From an uncultured Caulobacterales bacterium (GTDB lineage Bacteria > Pseudomonadota > Alphaproteobacteria > Caulobacterales > Maricaulaceae), in the NCBI GenBank assembly GCA_938009235.1, contig CALLIK010000004.1:62001-126000 (forward strand): a DNA stretch of 64,000 nt. Reading direction: 5' to 3'. How positions within the stretch are numbered: position 1 is the stretch's first letter; each line of letters starts with the position of its first letter. The notes below the pieces were generated by a model. It did no database searches, had not been told where the DNA came from, and worked only from the letters and a program-made list of their open reading frames with translations. Positions 30,992 through 40,686 of the stretch are shown here, in pieces. The translations under genes and the position numbers were made by a program.

Positions 30992-31020
30992 CCGCGTTCC
31001 AAGAGGAGCGCGGTTTTTTT
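30992..31020 (+). terminator. Intrinsic terminator after tsf
   Basis: A stem of nine pairs (CCGCGTTCC at 30992-31000 with GGAGCGCGG at 31005-31013, one G-T wobble), loop AAGA, then seven Ts (31014-31020). This is a textbook Rho-independent terminator that separates rpsB-tsf from pyrH and the genes beyond. Confidence 0.9.
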
Positions 31021-31150
31021 GTGCTTAATTCACTGTGACTTTAAGAAGACAGCTGAAATCTCAACTTTTCCTAGCTCTGGCCCTCCGCATGTTTATATTC
31101 ATCTATAAGTGAGGGAGTCGCATGCTGCGCTCCCGCTTCTGGAACTATCG

Positions 31151-31870
31151 ATGTCGGCTGAATATAAATACAAGCGTGTACTGCTCAAAATTTCGGGTGA
31201 GGCTCTCATGGGGTCTGAGGACTACGGCATCGATACTGAGACTGTTAAACGGTTCGCAGGCGAGATCAAAGCCGCGCATGATAAAGGGCTGGAAATCGCC
31301 TTGGTCATCGGAGCAGGGAATATCTTTCGAGGTCTCTCATCTGCCGCGGGCGGTATTGAGCGGTCTTCTGCCGACTATATGGGCATGCTTGCGACAGTGA
31401 TGAACGCTCTCGCGATGCAGTCAGCTTTAGAGCAACTTGGCGTTGATACGCGCGTGCAATCGGCTATCCCAATGCAAACTGTATGTGAGCCCTATATTCG
31501 CCGTAAAGCCGCACGGCATATGGAAAAAGGTCGTGTCGTGATATTTGCGGCGGGAACTGGCAACCCATACTTCACAACGGATACCGCTGCGGCGCTACGG
31601 GCTGCGGAAATGAAATGCGATGCTCTGTTGAAGGGAACGCAGGTCGATGGAGTTTATGATAGCGACCCAAAAACCAACCCTGACGCTGTGAGATATGATA
31701 CTCTAAGTTATCATAAGGTGCTTGCTGATGATCTGCGTGTCATGGATGCGTCTGCTGTGACCTTGATGCGGGAGAATGAAATACCAATCATAGTGTTTTC
31801 ACTAGCCGACCAAGGTGGTTTTGACCGTGTAATGGCCGGAAAAGGCGTATGTACTATAATCGGGTCCTGA
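31151..31870 (+). CDS. pyrH: Uridylate kinase
   Basis: Phosphorylates UMP to UDP; 239 residues of the bacterial amino-acid-kinase-fold type. Motifs include [13 protein letters not shown] near the N-terminus, [10 protein letters not shown], and [20 protein letters not shown] 31151 is preceded by GGAA at a spacing of seven; a GTG at 31109 would add 14 residues without conservation. Since the tsf terminator lies upstream, the promoter must be within 31021-31150; a TATAAG at 31103-31108 is a possible -10. Confidence 0.96.
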   Translation: MSAEYKYKRVLLKISGEALMGSEDYGIDTETVKRFAGEIKAAHDKGLEIALVIGAGNIFRGLSSAAGGIERSSADYMGMLATVMNALAMQSALEQLGVDTRVQSAIPMQTVCEPYIRRKAARHMEKGRVVIFAAGTGNPYFTTDTAAALRAAEMKCDALLKGTQVDGVYDSDPKTNPDAVRYDTLSYHKVLADDLRVMDASAVTLMRENEIPIIVFSLADQGGFDRVMAGKGVCTIIGS

Positions 31871-31919
31871 TTTCGCCTTAGTGGGTGTTTTGGGTCTGTT
31901 TGGATTAAAGGAGGGCCAT

Positions 31920-32477
31920 ATGGCCGGAGAGTTTAAAGTTGCTGATTATCGCAAACGTATGGACGGTGCGGTTACGTCGCTACGCGGAGAGTTTGCAGGC
32001 CTACGTACAGGCCGCGCAAGCACTGCGTTGCTCGATAGAATTACTGTTTCGGCCTATGGGTCAGAAATGCCGCTTAATCAGGTGGCTAACATTACGGTCC
32101 CTGAAGCCCGCATGCTTGTTGTTAGTGTTTGGGATAAGACAATGGTCGCGGCCGTAGACAAAGCCTTGCGCCAGTCAAATTTGGGCATCAACCCTGTAAT
32201 GGATGGTCAAACACTTCGCATCCCTATGCCGCCTCTGACTGAAGAGCGTCGCAAGGATTTGGTCAAGGTTGCTGGGACATATTCAGAAAATGCTAAAGTA
32301 GCTGTTCGTAACGTGCGACGCGAAGCCATGGATTTGCTCAAGAAGTCTGAAAAAGACGGCATGAGCGAAGATGAACGAAAAGCTCATGAGGGCGATGTTC
32401 AAAAAGCAACAGATGCGGTCATCGCAGAGATTGAAAGCAATCTCGAAACCAAATCAGCCGAAATTATGCAGGTCTAA
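31920..32477 (+). CDS. frr: Ribosome recycling factor
   Basis: Splits post-termination ribosomes with EF-G. The product has 185 residues, the usual length, with the family core LRTGRASTALLDRI, DKTMVAAVDKAL and IPMPPLTEERRKDLVKV. ATG 31920 is preceded by AAAGGAGGG (31907-31915), the strongest Shine-Dalgarno site in this cluster, which decides the start over an upstream in-frame GTG. uppS begins one base after its stop. Confidence 0.97.
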   Translation: MAGEFKVADYRKRMDGAVTSLRGEFAGLRTGRASTALLDRITVSAYGSEMPLNQVANITVPEARMLVVSVWDKTMVAAVDKALRQSNLGINPVMDGQTLRIPMPPLTEERRKDLVKVAGTYSENAKVAVRNVRREAMDLLKKSEKDGMSEDERKAHEGDVQKATDAVIAEIESNLETKSAEIMQV

Positions 32478-32478
32478 A

Positions 32479-33204
32479 GTGACGATTACGTCGACACATA
32501 AAGTGATGCCGGAGCATATCGCCGTCATCATGGATGGTAATGGTCGTTGGGCGTCAGCTCGACGTCGTCCGCGCGTGTTTGGTCACACGCAAGGGGTTAA
32601 AACCGTTCGCCGTGTTGTCGAAGCAGCCTCTGAAATGGGTGTTAAATGTCTAACATTATATAGTTTTTCGACTGAAAACTGGAACCGCCCTAAAGCTGAA
32701 ATACGTGCCTTGTTCAGCCTCTTACGTGAATATGTCGAGAGTGATCTCGCGACTTTGAATAAGAAAAATGTACGCGTTCGAATTCTTGGGTCTAGGTCAG
32801 GTTTGAAACCAGACCTGCTTCAGCTTATTCATAAGGTTGAGGAGACGACCAAGACGAATACGGCCTTTAATTTAAACATTGCGTTCAATTATGGTGGGCG
32901 GGATGAGCTTTTGCGGGCGGCTGCGAGGGCTGCGGCTGATGGCCAAAACTTCGCGACCATGAAAGAAGCTGATTTTGAATCCTATCTTGATACGGCTGGG
33001 TTACCTGATGTTGATTTAGTTATCAGGACATCTGGTGAAAAGCGTATCAGTAACTTCCTTCTCTGGCAGGTCGCCTATGCAGAATTTGTTTTTACAGACG
33101 TGCTATGGCCTGATTTTGAGGCGACTGATTTAAACGCTGCAATTGGAGAGTTTAATCGTCGCGATCGACGATTTGGTAATCTTGATCAATCGGAAGTCGC
33201 TTAA
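32479..33204 (+). CDS. uppS: Isoprenyl transferase (undecaprenyl diphosphate synthase)
   Basis: Makes the C55 lipid carrier for peptidoglycan and O-antigen assembly. The 241-residue product has the catalytic IMDGNGRWA (17-25; Asp19), YSFSTENW and the C-terminal diphosphate-binding RTSGEKRISNFLLWQ. The likely start is GTG 32479, one base after the frr stop; ATG 32506 directly before PEHIAVIMDGNG is an alternative. An open frame reaching back into frr is not the start. Confidence 0.95.
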   Translation: MTITSTHKVMPEHIAVIMDGNGRWASARRRPRVFGHTQGVKTVRRVVEAASEMGVKCLTLYSFSTENWNRPKAEIRALFSLLREYVESDLATLNKKNVRVRILGSRSGLKPDLLQLIHKVEETTKTNTAFNLNIAFNYGGRDELLRAAARAAADGQNFATMKEADFESYLDTAGLPDVDLVIRTSGEKRISNFLLWQVAYAEFVFTDVLWPDFEATDLNAAIGEFNRRDRRFGNLDQSEVA

Positions 33205-33205
33205 A

Positions 33206-34054
33206 ATGACAGAACTCAAGATCAAGAAACCTAAATGGAGTGGTCTTGGAGTGCGGTTCGTTTCTGCCGTTGCGTTGCTTTTAGTTTGCTTGGCTCCATT
33301 TTACTTTGGTGGATGGTTATGGGCCGTACTGGTGGGTTTGTTTGGCGGACGAATGATCTTCGAATGGGTCAGGATGAGCGACCATTCGCCAAACCTTACG
33401 GCTTATTTGGCTCCTATGTTCGGCTTATTGGCGGGCGTAATCTATACGGTTCAAAAAGACGCTGCCTTGGCAAGCATGGCAATCGTTGTGACGGGGATCG
33501 CAGTCAGCGGAATTCAATTTGTTCGATCAAGTGACAACAAAAACACTCGCGTAGGCTGGGCCGTTCTTGGCGTATTGTATATCATTATTCCGACTTTGTT
33601 GATGATTGGTATGCGAGGCAATGCTGTCGGATTTAATACCGTTGGATTTCAACGGCTGCTGTTCATAATTGCCTGCGTCATTGGCGCTGATGTCGGCGCG
33701 TATTTTGGTGGGTCAATATTTGGGGGAGCCAAATTAGCCCCTAAACTTTCGCCAAATAAAACATGGTCGGGTTTTTTTGCAGGCCAACTTCTCGCTGTTA
33801 TACTGGGGGTTATTATTGGTGGGTCGGTCGGCATTGGAGCCATTGCAGGTGCTGCTCTTGCATTACCGATCGCTATATTATCCGTACTTGGTGACTTGTT
33901 CGAGTCAGGCATTAAACGAAAGCTAGACGTAAAAGACACAGGCGGTCTGATGCCTGGTCATGGTGGACTTCTGGACCGTGTCGATAGTTTGATGGCAGCC
34001 ATCATTGGTGCAGCCGTGTTTTTAAGTCTCTTTCCGGGGATCTGGCCCGCCTGA
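33206..34054 (+). CDS. cdsA: Phosphatidate cytidylyltransferase
   Basis: Makes CDP-diacylglycerol from phosphatidate and CTP in the inner membrane. The 282-residue product is a multi-helix membrane protein with the family signature near the C-terminus: GDLFESGIKRKLDVKDTGGL followed by PGHGGLLDRVDS. ATG 33206 lies one base after uppS; the longer open frame begins inside uppS. Its stop overlaps the dxr start (TGATGA). Confidence 0.95.
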   Translation: MTELKIKKPKWSGLGVRFVSAVALLLVCLAPFYFGGWLWAVLVGLFGGRMIFEWVRMSDHSPNLTAYLAPMFGLLAGVIYTVQKDAALASMAIVVTGIAVSGIQFVRSSDNKNTRVGWAVLGVLYIIIPTLLMIGMRGNAVGFNTVGFQRLLFIIACVIGADVGAYFGGSIFGGAKLAPKLSPNKTWSGFFAGQLLAVILGVIIGGSVGIGAIAGAALALPIAILSVLGDLFESGIKRKLDVKDTGGLMPGHGGLLDRVDSLMAAIIGAAVFLSLFPGIWPA

Positions 34055-35223
34055 TGACGAAACGAATTACGGTTCTTGGTTCCACCGGCTCGATCGGCAA
34101 AAACACGCTGGATATTGTGCGGCGTGCTGCTCCAGATACATACAAAATAGTTGCGCTGACGGCTAATCAGAGTGTCAATAAAATTGCAGACCAAGCTCTT
34201 GAGTTTCGCCCTGAATTTGTTGCTCTTGCTGATGCGTCTAAAGCGTCTGACCTTAACGCCAAACTCGTGGGATCAGGGATTGAAACTGGCTTTGGTCTAG
34301 AGGCTGTCATTGAGGCCGCCCGACGCTCAACAGATTTTACTATGGCCGCGATTATTGGCTCGGCAGGATTAGAACCCACGCTCGCAGCTGTAGGGCAGGG
34401 GCATCATATAGGTCTTGCGAACAAAGAGTGTCTGGTATGCGCAGGTGAGACGTTCATGGCGGCTGTCCGTCAGTCGGGCGCTACGTTGCTTCCTGTAGAC
34501 TCAGAACATAATGCCATCTTTCAAGTTCTGGAAGATGACGTCAAAGGCGTACGCCGCTTAATTCTAACAGCTTCAGGCGGACCTTTCCGCGAGGCTTCAC
34601 TTGAGCGGCTTCAAAGCGTAAGTTTGGAAGATGCTTTGAAGCATCCTGTCTGGTCTATGGGCGCGAAAATCAGCATTGATTCTGCGACACTGATGAATAA
34701 GGGGCTCGAATTGATCGAGGCGAGTTGGTTGTTTGATCGTCCTAGCGCAGAGATTGATGTGATTGTGCATCCGCAATCCATTATTCATTCGATGGTCGAG
34801 TATATTGATGGGTCTGTTTTAGCCCAACTTGGTAGTCCCGATATGCGAACACCGATTGCCTATTCTATGGGGTGGCCGTCTCGTATTGAGGCTCCCGTTG
34901 AACGGCTTGATTTCGCTAAACTGTCAGGGTTGACGTTTTTCGAGCCTGACACGGTTAAATTCCCAGCCCTGCGTTTGGCGCGTGAGGCATTAGAGGCAGG
35001 CGGGCAGGCACCCTGTGTATTAAACGCTGCGAATGAGCAGGCTGTGGCGGCTTTCTTAGAGCGTCGCATTCCATTTTTGGGGATTGCGCGGGCCGTTGAG
35101 GCCGCCTTAGAGGCCCATGCAAAAGGTCGAGAGTTCACAGTTGCCCCTGAACATGTAAAGGCCGTTATAGCCCTTGATCACGCCGCTCGCGCTACTGTAG
35201 ATGAGCATATTGTAAACTTGTAA
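34054..35223 (+). CDS. dxr: 1-deoxy-D-xylulose 5-phosphate reductoisomerase
   Basis: Second enzyme of the MEP isoprenoid pathway, NADPH dependent. The 389-residue product has the Rossmann motif GSTGSIGKNTLDIV (8-21), ANKECLVCAGE, the metal-binding LLPVDSEHNAIFQ and HPVWSMGAKISIDSATLMNKG. It overlaps cdsA by one base. The 66-base gap to rseP contains a short inverted repeat (GCGG/CCGC) but no clear terminator. Confidence 0.96.
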   Translation: MTKRITVLGSTGSIGKNTLDIVRRAAPDTYKIVALTANQSVNKIADQALEFRPEFVALADASKASDLNAKLVGSGIETGFGLEAVIEAARRSTDFTMAAIIGSAGLEPTLAAVGQGHHIGLANKECLVCAGETFMAAVRQSGATLLPVDSEHNAIFQVLEDDVKGVRRLILTASGGPFREASLERLQSVSLEDALKHPVWSMGAKISIDSATLMNKGLELIEASWLFDRPSAEIDVIVHPQSIIHSMVEYIDGSVLAQLGSPDMRTPIAYSMGWPSRIEAPVERLDFAKLSGLTFFEPDTVKFPALRLAREALEAGGQAPCVLNAANEQAVAAFLERRIPFLGIARAVEAALEAHAKGREFTVAPEHVKAVIALDHAARATVDEHIVNL

Positions 35224-35289
35224 GTCAGGCGACTTTACGGCACTTTCATTTCCTAAGATTTAGTCGCGGCGATACCGCTAGGGGATAAC

Positions 35290-36486
35290 ATGTTTGCAGG
35301 ATTGATCTATATGTTCATTGCCGCATTAAGTTTTCTTCTGGTCTTGTCTTTCCTCGTATTTTTTCATGAGCTTGGTCATTACTCAGTCGCGCGCCTTTTT
35401 GGCATGTCTGTTGATCGTTTTTCTATTGGGTTCGGTAAACCTATTTGGCGCCGCACCTCAAAAGCTGGCGTGGAATGGGTTATCTCTCGGATACCGCTCG
35501 GTGGATATGTGAAATTTACTGGCGATGCGGGGGCAGCGAGTAATCCTGACGCCGAAAAGTTAGAAAAAATAAGAATTGAATACGCGAAGACACCTGATGG
35601 TCCCTCTGTGGGTGACATTTTTCATTTTCGTCCAGTTTGGCAGCGAGCCTTGGTTGTTCTGGCTGGGCCAATCGCTAATTTCATTCTGGCGATTATTATT
35701 TTTGCTGGAATTGGAATGACCTATGGGGAGCGTTCCTTTGTGTGGGTCGTTGGGGAAGTCACGGAAGGCTCTCCTGCAGATAAAGCAGGTGTTCAAACTG
35801 GTGAGCGGCTTATTGAGATGGATGGCCAAAAAATGCGAAGCGCAACTGACATAATAACCTACATAAGCTTGCGCAGTGGGACACCCATAATGATGAGCTT
35901 TGTGACCGATGGTGTAACGCGGGCTGTGATTGTCACGCCAGAAAGAAAGACTGTACGTGATGGTATCGGAGCTCAAGTTAATGTTGGTCGAATCGGCATG
36001 GGAACAGGTGAGGGCTCTTCAAGGGCTTTTACAAAGCTAGGTCCCGTAACATCCGTTAAATATGGAGTTCGCGAGTTGAGTGGTAATCTGAAGTCTACTT
36101 TCTACTATATCAAACGCATTTTTTCAGGGAAAGAAAGCGGTAAGCAACTGGGCAGTGTTGTGAAAATTGCGACGGTTACGGGGAAGATTGCTGCTGACAC
36201 AGCTAGTATTGATGCTCCAGCTATAGATGTTCTAAAAGCCTATGCTTACAATATGCTCCATATAATGGCGTCTATTTCCATAGCGTTAGGTTTCGCTAAT
36301 TTAATGCCGTTGCCCGTGCTGGATGGTGGACATCTGATGTATTACGGCTATGAAGCCGTCGCAGGGCGGCCTTTGAGTCAAAAAAAACAGGAGTTTGGAT
36401 TTAAAATTGGGTTTGCTATTTTGCTAACTCTTTTTGTTGTTCTGACAATTAATGACATCGGTTATGTCGGAAGCATCATCTCCTAA
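35290..36486 (+). CDS. rseP: Site-2 protease, RseP family
   Basis: Intramembrane zinc metalloprotease (398 residues) that cleaves membrane-anchored regulators or signal peptides. It has the zinc motif HELGH (26-30) in the first helix, a periplasmic PDZ domain (about 140-215: VGEVTEGSPADKAGVQTGERLI) and the second metal site LDGGH (344-348). In Caulobacter the homologue MmpA cleaves PodJ. Start ATG 35290 has AGGGGA upstream. It is positioned before bamA, as in most proteobacteria. Confidence 0.95.
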   Translation: MFAGLIYMFIAALSFLLVLSFLVFFHELGHYSVARLFGMSVDRFSIGFGKPIWRRTSKAGVEWVISRIPLGGYVKFTGDAGAASNPDAEKLEKIRIEYAKTPDGPSVGDIFHFRPVWQRALVVLAGPIANFILAIIIFAGIGMTYGERSFVWVVGEVTEGSPADKAGVQTGERLIEMDGQKMRSATDIITYISLRSGTPIMMSFVTDGVTRAVIVTPERKTVRDGIGAQVNVGRIGMGTGEGSSRAFTKLGPVTSVKYGVRELSGNLKSTFYYIKRIFSGKESGKQLGSVVKIATVTGKIAADTASIDAPAIDVLKAYAYNMLHIMASISIALGFANLMPLPVLDGGHLMYYGYEAVAGRPLSQKKQEFGFKIGFAILLTLFVVLTINDIGYVGSIIS

Positions 36487-36498
36487 GCTGGACGAATT

Positions 36499-38979
36499 AT
36501 GACGTTTAATTATAAATTTTTGACACTTTTGCGCATCGCGATTTTCTCCGTCTTTGTCGGAGTTTCTACATTTGCGATATCCTCACCTGTTTCAGCCCAG
36601 GATACAGCCGCTCCAACTGTTATTAAAACCATTCAAGTTCAAGGCAATCAACGTGTTGAGGCAAATACTGTCGCGTCTTACTTGTTGTTCGCTCCAGGGG
36701 ATCCTTATTCTGAAACGCGTATCGATACGTCTGTGAAAACCCTTTATGCGACGGGCCTTTTTGCTGATGTATCTATTGATCCGCGCGATGGGAACGTTCT
36801 AGTTACAGTCATCGAAAACCCGATTATTAACCGTGTTATTTTGGAAGGAAATAAGTCTCTTAAAACTGACAAGATCACAGATGAAATTTCCGCTGAACCA
36901 CGCGCCATTTTTACGCGTGCTAGCGTTCAAGAAGACGTTACTCGTATAATTGAACTTTACCGTCAATCCGGACGATTTGCTGCAACTGTCGCGCCAAAGG
37001 TTGTTCAACAGCCTCAGAACCGTGTCGACTTGATTTTTGAAGTGACCGAAGGTCCTGTTACGGGCGTGAAGCGAATTAACATTATTGGCAATTCGGAATT
37101 CCCTGATCGCCGTTTACGCAAAGAGCTCGCAACAACGGAATCGAGTTGGTATAAATTCTTTGGTTCAAATGACAATTATGACCCAGGTCGTTTGCAGTAT
37201 GACCAAGAACAACTTCGTACATTCTATACTAACCGTGGTTTCGCTGATTTCCGCGTCGTGTCTGCGAACGCGGAACTGACTCCTGATCAGGAAAATTTCT
37301 ACATTACTTTCACTGTAGAAGAGGGCGAAGAATATCGCTGGGGTGATATAACGGTTGAGACAAAGTTGGATACGCTCAACGAAGATTTCCTGAAAAACCT
37401 CATACCGTTTAGTAAAGGTGATATTTACAACGCCAGTCGTGTTGAAAATGCGATTGATAGTTTGAACTTCGCGGCGGGTATTGGCGGATATGCATTTGTT
37501 GATATTCAACCTGATATCAAACGTAATCGCGACACGAAGACTGTGGACATGGTGTTCAACGTTATCGAAGGACAGCGTACTTATATTGAACGTATAGATA
37601 TTGTTGGGAACACGACAACATTGGACTCCGTTATTCGACGTGAGATGGAACTCGTAGAAGGTGATGCTTTCAATAGAATTTTACTAGAACGTTCACGCTC
37701 AAGAGTTCGTTCCCTCCGTTTCTTTGAAGATGTTGAAGTTACGGAGTCTCAAGGTTCTGCTCCAGATCGAGCAATCGTTGAAGTTTCCGTAAAGGAGCAG
37801 CCTACGGGTGAGTTGTCTTTCTCAGCAGGTTTCTCTTCAGCTGATGCTTTCCTGGTTGATTTGTCTATCACGCAACGAAATTTGCGTGGACGAGGCCAGT
37901 TAATGAGTTTCGTTATTCGGGCGTCTTCAAATCGTCGTGAAATTGACCTTAGATTCACAGAGCCTCGTTTTCTGGGCCGCAATCTGGCTGCGAGTGTCAA
38001 TGTCTTTGATGTTGTCATCGACTTGATTGATGAGGCGGGGTTTCGCCAAAAACGAACGGGTGCGCAGGTTAGTTTAGCGTTCCCTTTAACTGAAAACACA
38101 AGTTTCAACGGACGATATACCTTACGCCAAGAGGATGTTGAATTTCCAAGTCAGGCGCTTTGTCCAAGCGTTCTTGCAGGAACTGCTGATAGCGCCACAA
38201 CTCGCAGCCTTTCTACACTTTGTGATCAATTGGGCGGGCGTTTGTCCTCTATTTTTGGGTATTCATTTTCTTGGGATCGTCGCAACGACCCTATCACACC
38301 AACGGGCGGGTTTGATGTGAGATTAAGCCAAGATATCGCCGGTATTGGTGGTGAAGTACAATATTTACGGACCGATGCACGGGCAAATTACTATAAAGGT
38401 TTTTACAAAGATGTGATCTTGTCCGCGACATTAGCCGGTGGTTACATTCGAGGGTGGGGTAGCGATAGCGTTTCAATCAATGATCGCTACTTCAAGGGTA
38501 ATTTTGAATTTAGAGGTTTTGACAATGCGGGCGTAGGGCCACGTGTTCTTCAGTTTAATGCAGATACTGGCAGTACGCTTGTGAGTGGTTTCGACGGCCG
38601 CGGCGATGCGCTTGGTGGTAATATATTCGGTCTCGCATCTACTGAACTAAGTTTTCCTGTCGGTATTAACTCTCTACTTGGAAGTGTGTTCTTCGAAGCA
38701 GGTACAGTTGGTGGATTGGACGAACAGGATAAATATAATGTAATTATCAGCAGTGATGATGCGAATTACACAGTAGGTTCATCTTGTTCGGGTGTCACTG
38801 CAGCGGGTGTAGTGTGTGAACGAACTGAAGATGGGCTTGATCCTCGCGTAACAGCAGGTGCTAGTATTTTCTGGGAAAGTCCTTTCGGACCTATCAGGTT
38901 CGACTTTACCAAGCCTCTGGTTCAACAATCCTATGATGACAGAAAGTCATTCCAGTTTACCACTCGAACAAGGTTTTGA
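36499..38979 (+). CDS. bamA: Outer membrane protein assembly factor BamA
   Basis: Central Omp85-family component that inserts beta-barrel proteins into the outer membrane. The 826-residue product has a signal peptide (cleavage after SAQ/VSA near residue 33), five POTRA domains (first one IKTIQVQGNQRVEANTVASY) and a C-terminal 16-stranded barrel. It ends with the barrel signature residue Phe (TRTRF). The barrel includes the expected RGF-type loop motif (FEFRGFDNAGVGPR). The gene lies 12 bases after rseP and two bases before the skp-like gene. Confidence 0.96.
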   Translation: MTFNYKFLTLLRIAIFSVFVGVSTFAISSPVSAQDTAAPTVIKTIQVQGNQRVEANTVASYLLFAPGDPYSETRIDTSVKTLYATGLFADVSIDPRDGNVLVTVIENPIINRVILEGNKSLKTDKITDEISAEPRAIFTRASVQEDVTRIIELYRQSGRFAATVAPKVVQQPQNRVDLIFEVTEGPVTGVKRINIIGNSEFPDRRLRKELATTESSWYKFFGSNDNYDPGRLQYDQEQLRTFYTNRGFADFRVVSANAELTPDQENFYITFTVEEGEEYRWGDITVETKLDTLNEDFLKNLIPFSKGDIYNASRVENAIDSLNFAAGIGGYAFVDIQPDIKRNRDTKTVDMVFNVIEGQRTYIERIDIVGNTTTLDSVIRREMELVEGDAFNRILLERSRSRVRSLRFFEDVEVTESQGSAPDRAIVEVSVKEQPTGELSFSAGFSSADAFLVDLSITQRNLRGRGQLMSFVIRASSNRREIDLRFTEPRFLGRNLAASVNVFDVVIDLIDEAGFRQKRTGAQVSLAFPLTENTSFNGRYTLRQEDVEFPSQALCPSVLAGTADSATTRSLSTLCDQLGGRLSSIFGYSFSWDRRNDPITPTGGFDVRLSQDIAGIGGEVQYLRTDARANYYKGFYKDVILSATLAGGYIRGWGSDSVSINDRYFKGNFEFRGFDNAGVGPRVLQFNADTGSTLVSGFDGRGDALGGNIFGLASTELSFPVGINSLLGSVFFEAGTVGGLDEQDKYNVIISSDDANYTVGSSCSGVTAAGVVCERTEDGLDPRVTAGASIFWESPFGPIRFDFTKPLVQQSYDDRKSFQFTTRTRF

Positions 38980-38981
38980 TA

Positions 38982-39557
38982 ATGATCAAACGTACATTTA
39001 CTCGTATTGTAGCAGCCTTTGCTGTCACGTTTCTTTTTGCGGGAACATCCTTTGCACAATCAACTATTTTGGTTGTCGATACGCAAAAGGTTCTTAAAGA
39101 ATCGATCGTAGGCAAACATGTTGCGCGTCAATTGGAAACGATCTATTCCTCTGCACAATCTGAAATGACGGCTAAGGCCTCACCATTGCAGAATAAGGGT
39201 AAATCTCTTCAGGCACAGTTGAAATCTAAAGGTAGCATGGAAAATGTTCGCGCAGATGCTGGATTGACAGCTCAACTCCAAGCGTTTCAGACGGATCAAA
39301 AAAAGCTGCAGGTTGAAGAATATTACACAACAAATGAGCTTAAAATTACAGAGCAAAAGGCAATTGCTCTTGTGTCAAAACGCGTAAAAACGATCATTGA
39401 TCAAATCGCTCAAGAAAGAAGTGCAGATGTTGTTCTAGAGAAATCTCTCGTAATTTATGGCGGTCCAGCCGATGTTACAGATACTGTGATTTCGCGCCTG
39501 AATAGCCAAATGACTACAGTTCCTGTCAACCGCGAGCGTTTACCTCGTAAAGGCTAA
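38982..39557 (+). CDS. skp: Skp/OmpH-family periplasmic chaperone
   Basis: Periplasmic holdase for unfolded outer membrane proteins on the way to BamA. The 191-residue product has a signal peptide (cleavage after SFA, about residue 25), then VVDTQKVLKESIVGKHVARQ and a long helical, Gln/Lys-rich stretch expected for the tentacle hairpins. I choose ATG 38982; the open frame begins at a TTG overlapping the bamA stop. Its place between bamA and lpxD matches the conserved cluster, which supports the call despite low sequence conservation. Confidence 0.88.
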   Translation: MIKRTFTRIVAAFAVTFLFAGTSFAQSTILVVDTQKVLKESIVGKHVARQLETIYSSAQSEMTAKASPLQNKGKSLQAQLKSKGSMENVRADAGLTAQLQAFQTDQKKLQVEEYYTTNELKITEQKAIALVSKRVKTIIDQIAQERSADVVLEKSLVIYGGPADVTDTVISRLNSQMTTVPVNRERLPRKG

Positions 39558-39619
39558 ATTGTAAAACCCATGTTGGGGTTTGCGACTTTGTCGTAGATCT
39601 TCTAAATAACTTATTTAGA

Positions 39620-39654
39620 GCTGATACGCGTTTCACCGCGTTTCGGCTTTTTTT
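39620..39654 (+). terminator. Intrinsic terminator after skp
   Basis: GCTGATACGCG (39620-39630) pairs with CGCGTTTCGGC (39637-39647) with one wobble and one mismatch, loop TTTCAC, followed by seven Ts (39648-39654). A smaller hairpin (AAACCC/GGGTTT, 39564-39581) precedes it. Together they should end the pyrH-to-skp transcript before lpxD. Confidence 0.85.
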
Positions 39655-39693
39655 ATACCTGCGCTTGCACAAGTTTCCCGCTATGACACTTCT

Positions 39694-40686
39694 ATGATAG
39701 ACTTACATTTCTATACGATCAGGCCGCCTGTCACTTTAGGTGATGTCGCTCATAGGTTCCAAGCTGTGCTACCCATGTCTGGGTTAGCGGATGAAGAGAT
39801 CCAGTCTCCATCCTCTCTTGGTGAAAGCCAACCGGGCGACATTACGTTTTTTTCTGATAAACGTTTCGAAGATCAGTTGCTGACGGCGAATGGAACAGCT
39901 TGTTTAACTACTGAAAAACTCTCGCCACTCGTCTCTGAGAGAGGAATGATCGCGATTGTTACTAACAACCCACGCGCAAATTTTGCGCGGCTCAGTGGAG
40001 AAATGGTGAGCTTGGGGAGCTCTACTGTTCGTGAAGGGAAAATAGATGATACGGCCATCATACACCCATCAGCCGTTATCAGTCGGGGCGTTTCCATTGG
40101 TGCGCGGACGCGAATTGGCGCGAATGCCGTTATTCAAGACGGAGTTGTGATCGGCGAAGATTGCGTCATTGAGCCTTTGGTATGTATTTCATTCGCGATC
40201 ATTGGCGACCGTTGTCATTTGAAAGCTGGGGTGATCATTGGAGGCGCAGGGTTCGGGATGGCAGAAAGCGAGGGTGTTATCGTCAATGTTCCGCACCTAG
40301 GTCGTGTAATTCTCCATGATGACATTCACATCGGCTCTAACAGTTGCGTGGATCGCGGCCAATTAGGCGACACGATCCTTATGAATCAGGTCAAAATTGA
40401 TAACCTTGTTCAAATCGCTCACAATGTTTTCATTGATGAGGGGGCCATGCTGGCAGGACATTCAGCAGTAGCTGGGAGTTGCAGAATAGGTAAGAAGGCT
40501 TTGTTTGGCGGTCGTGCCGCAGTTGCAGATCATATAAATATTGGGGATGGGTCTATTTTGGCCGCCTTTGGCGGTGCGATGAATAATGTTCCTGATGGAG
40601 AAATGTGGTCTGGTGTTCCGGCAATGCCTGTCCGAGATCATATGCGTAGCGTTGCCATTTTGAAAAAACTAGGGAAACAAAAATGA
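39694..40686 (+). CDS. lpxD: UDP-3-O-acylglucosamine N-acyltransferase
   Basis: Third step of lipid A synthesis, adding the N-linked hydroxyacyl chain. The 330-residue product has the N-terminal LpxD domain (SLGESQPGDITFFSDKRF), then left-handed beta-helix hexapeptide repeats and the catalytic His in VQIAHNVFID. ATG 39694 follows a terminator by 39 bases, so an own promoter must sit in 39655-39693; none is obvious. It overlaps fabZ by four bases (ATGA). Confidence 0.96.
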   Translation: MIDLHFYTIRPPVTLGDVAHRFQAVLPMSGLADEEIQSPSSLGESQPGDITFFSDKRFEDQLLTANGTACLTTEKLSPLVSERGMIAIVTNNPRANFARLSGEMVSLGSSTVREGKIDDTAIIHPSAVISRGVSIGARTRIGANAVIQDGVVIGEDCVIEPLVCISFAIIGDRCHLKAGVIIGGAGFGMAESEGVIVNVPHLGRVILHDDIHIGSNSCVDRGQLGDTILMNQVKIDNLVQIAHNVFIDEGAMLAGHSAVAGSCRIGKKALFGGRAAVADHINIGDGSILAAFGGAMNNVPDGEMWSGVPAMPVRDHMRSVAILKKLGKQK

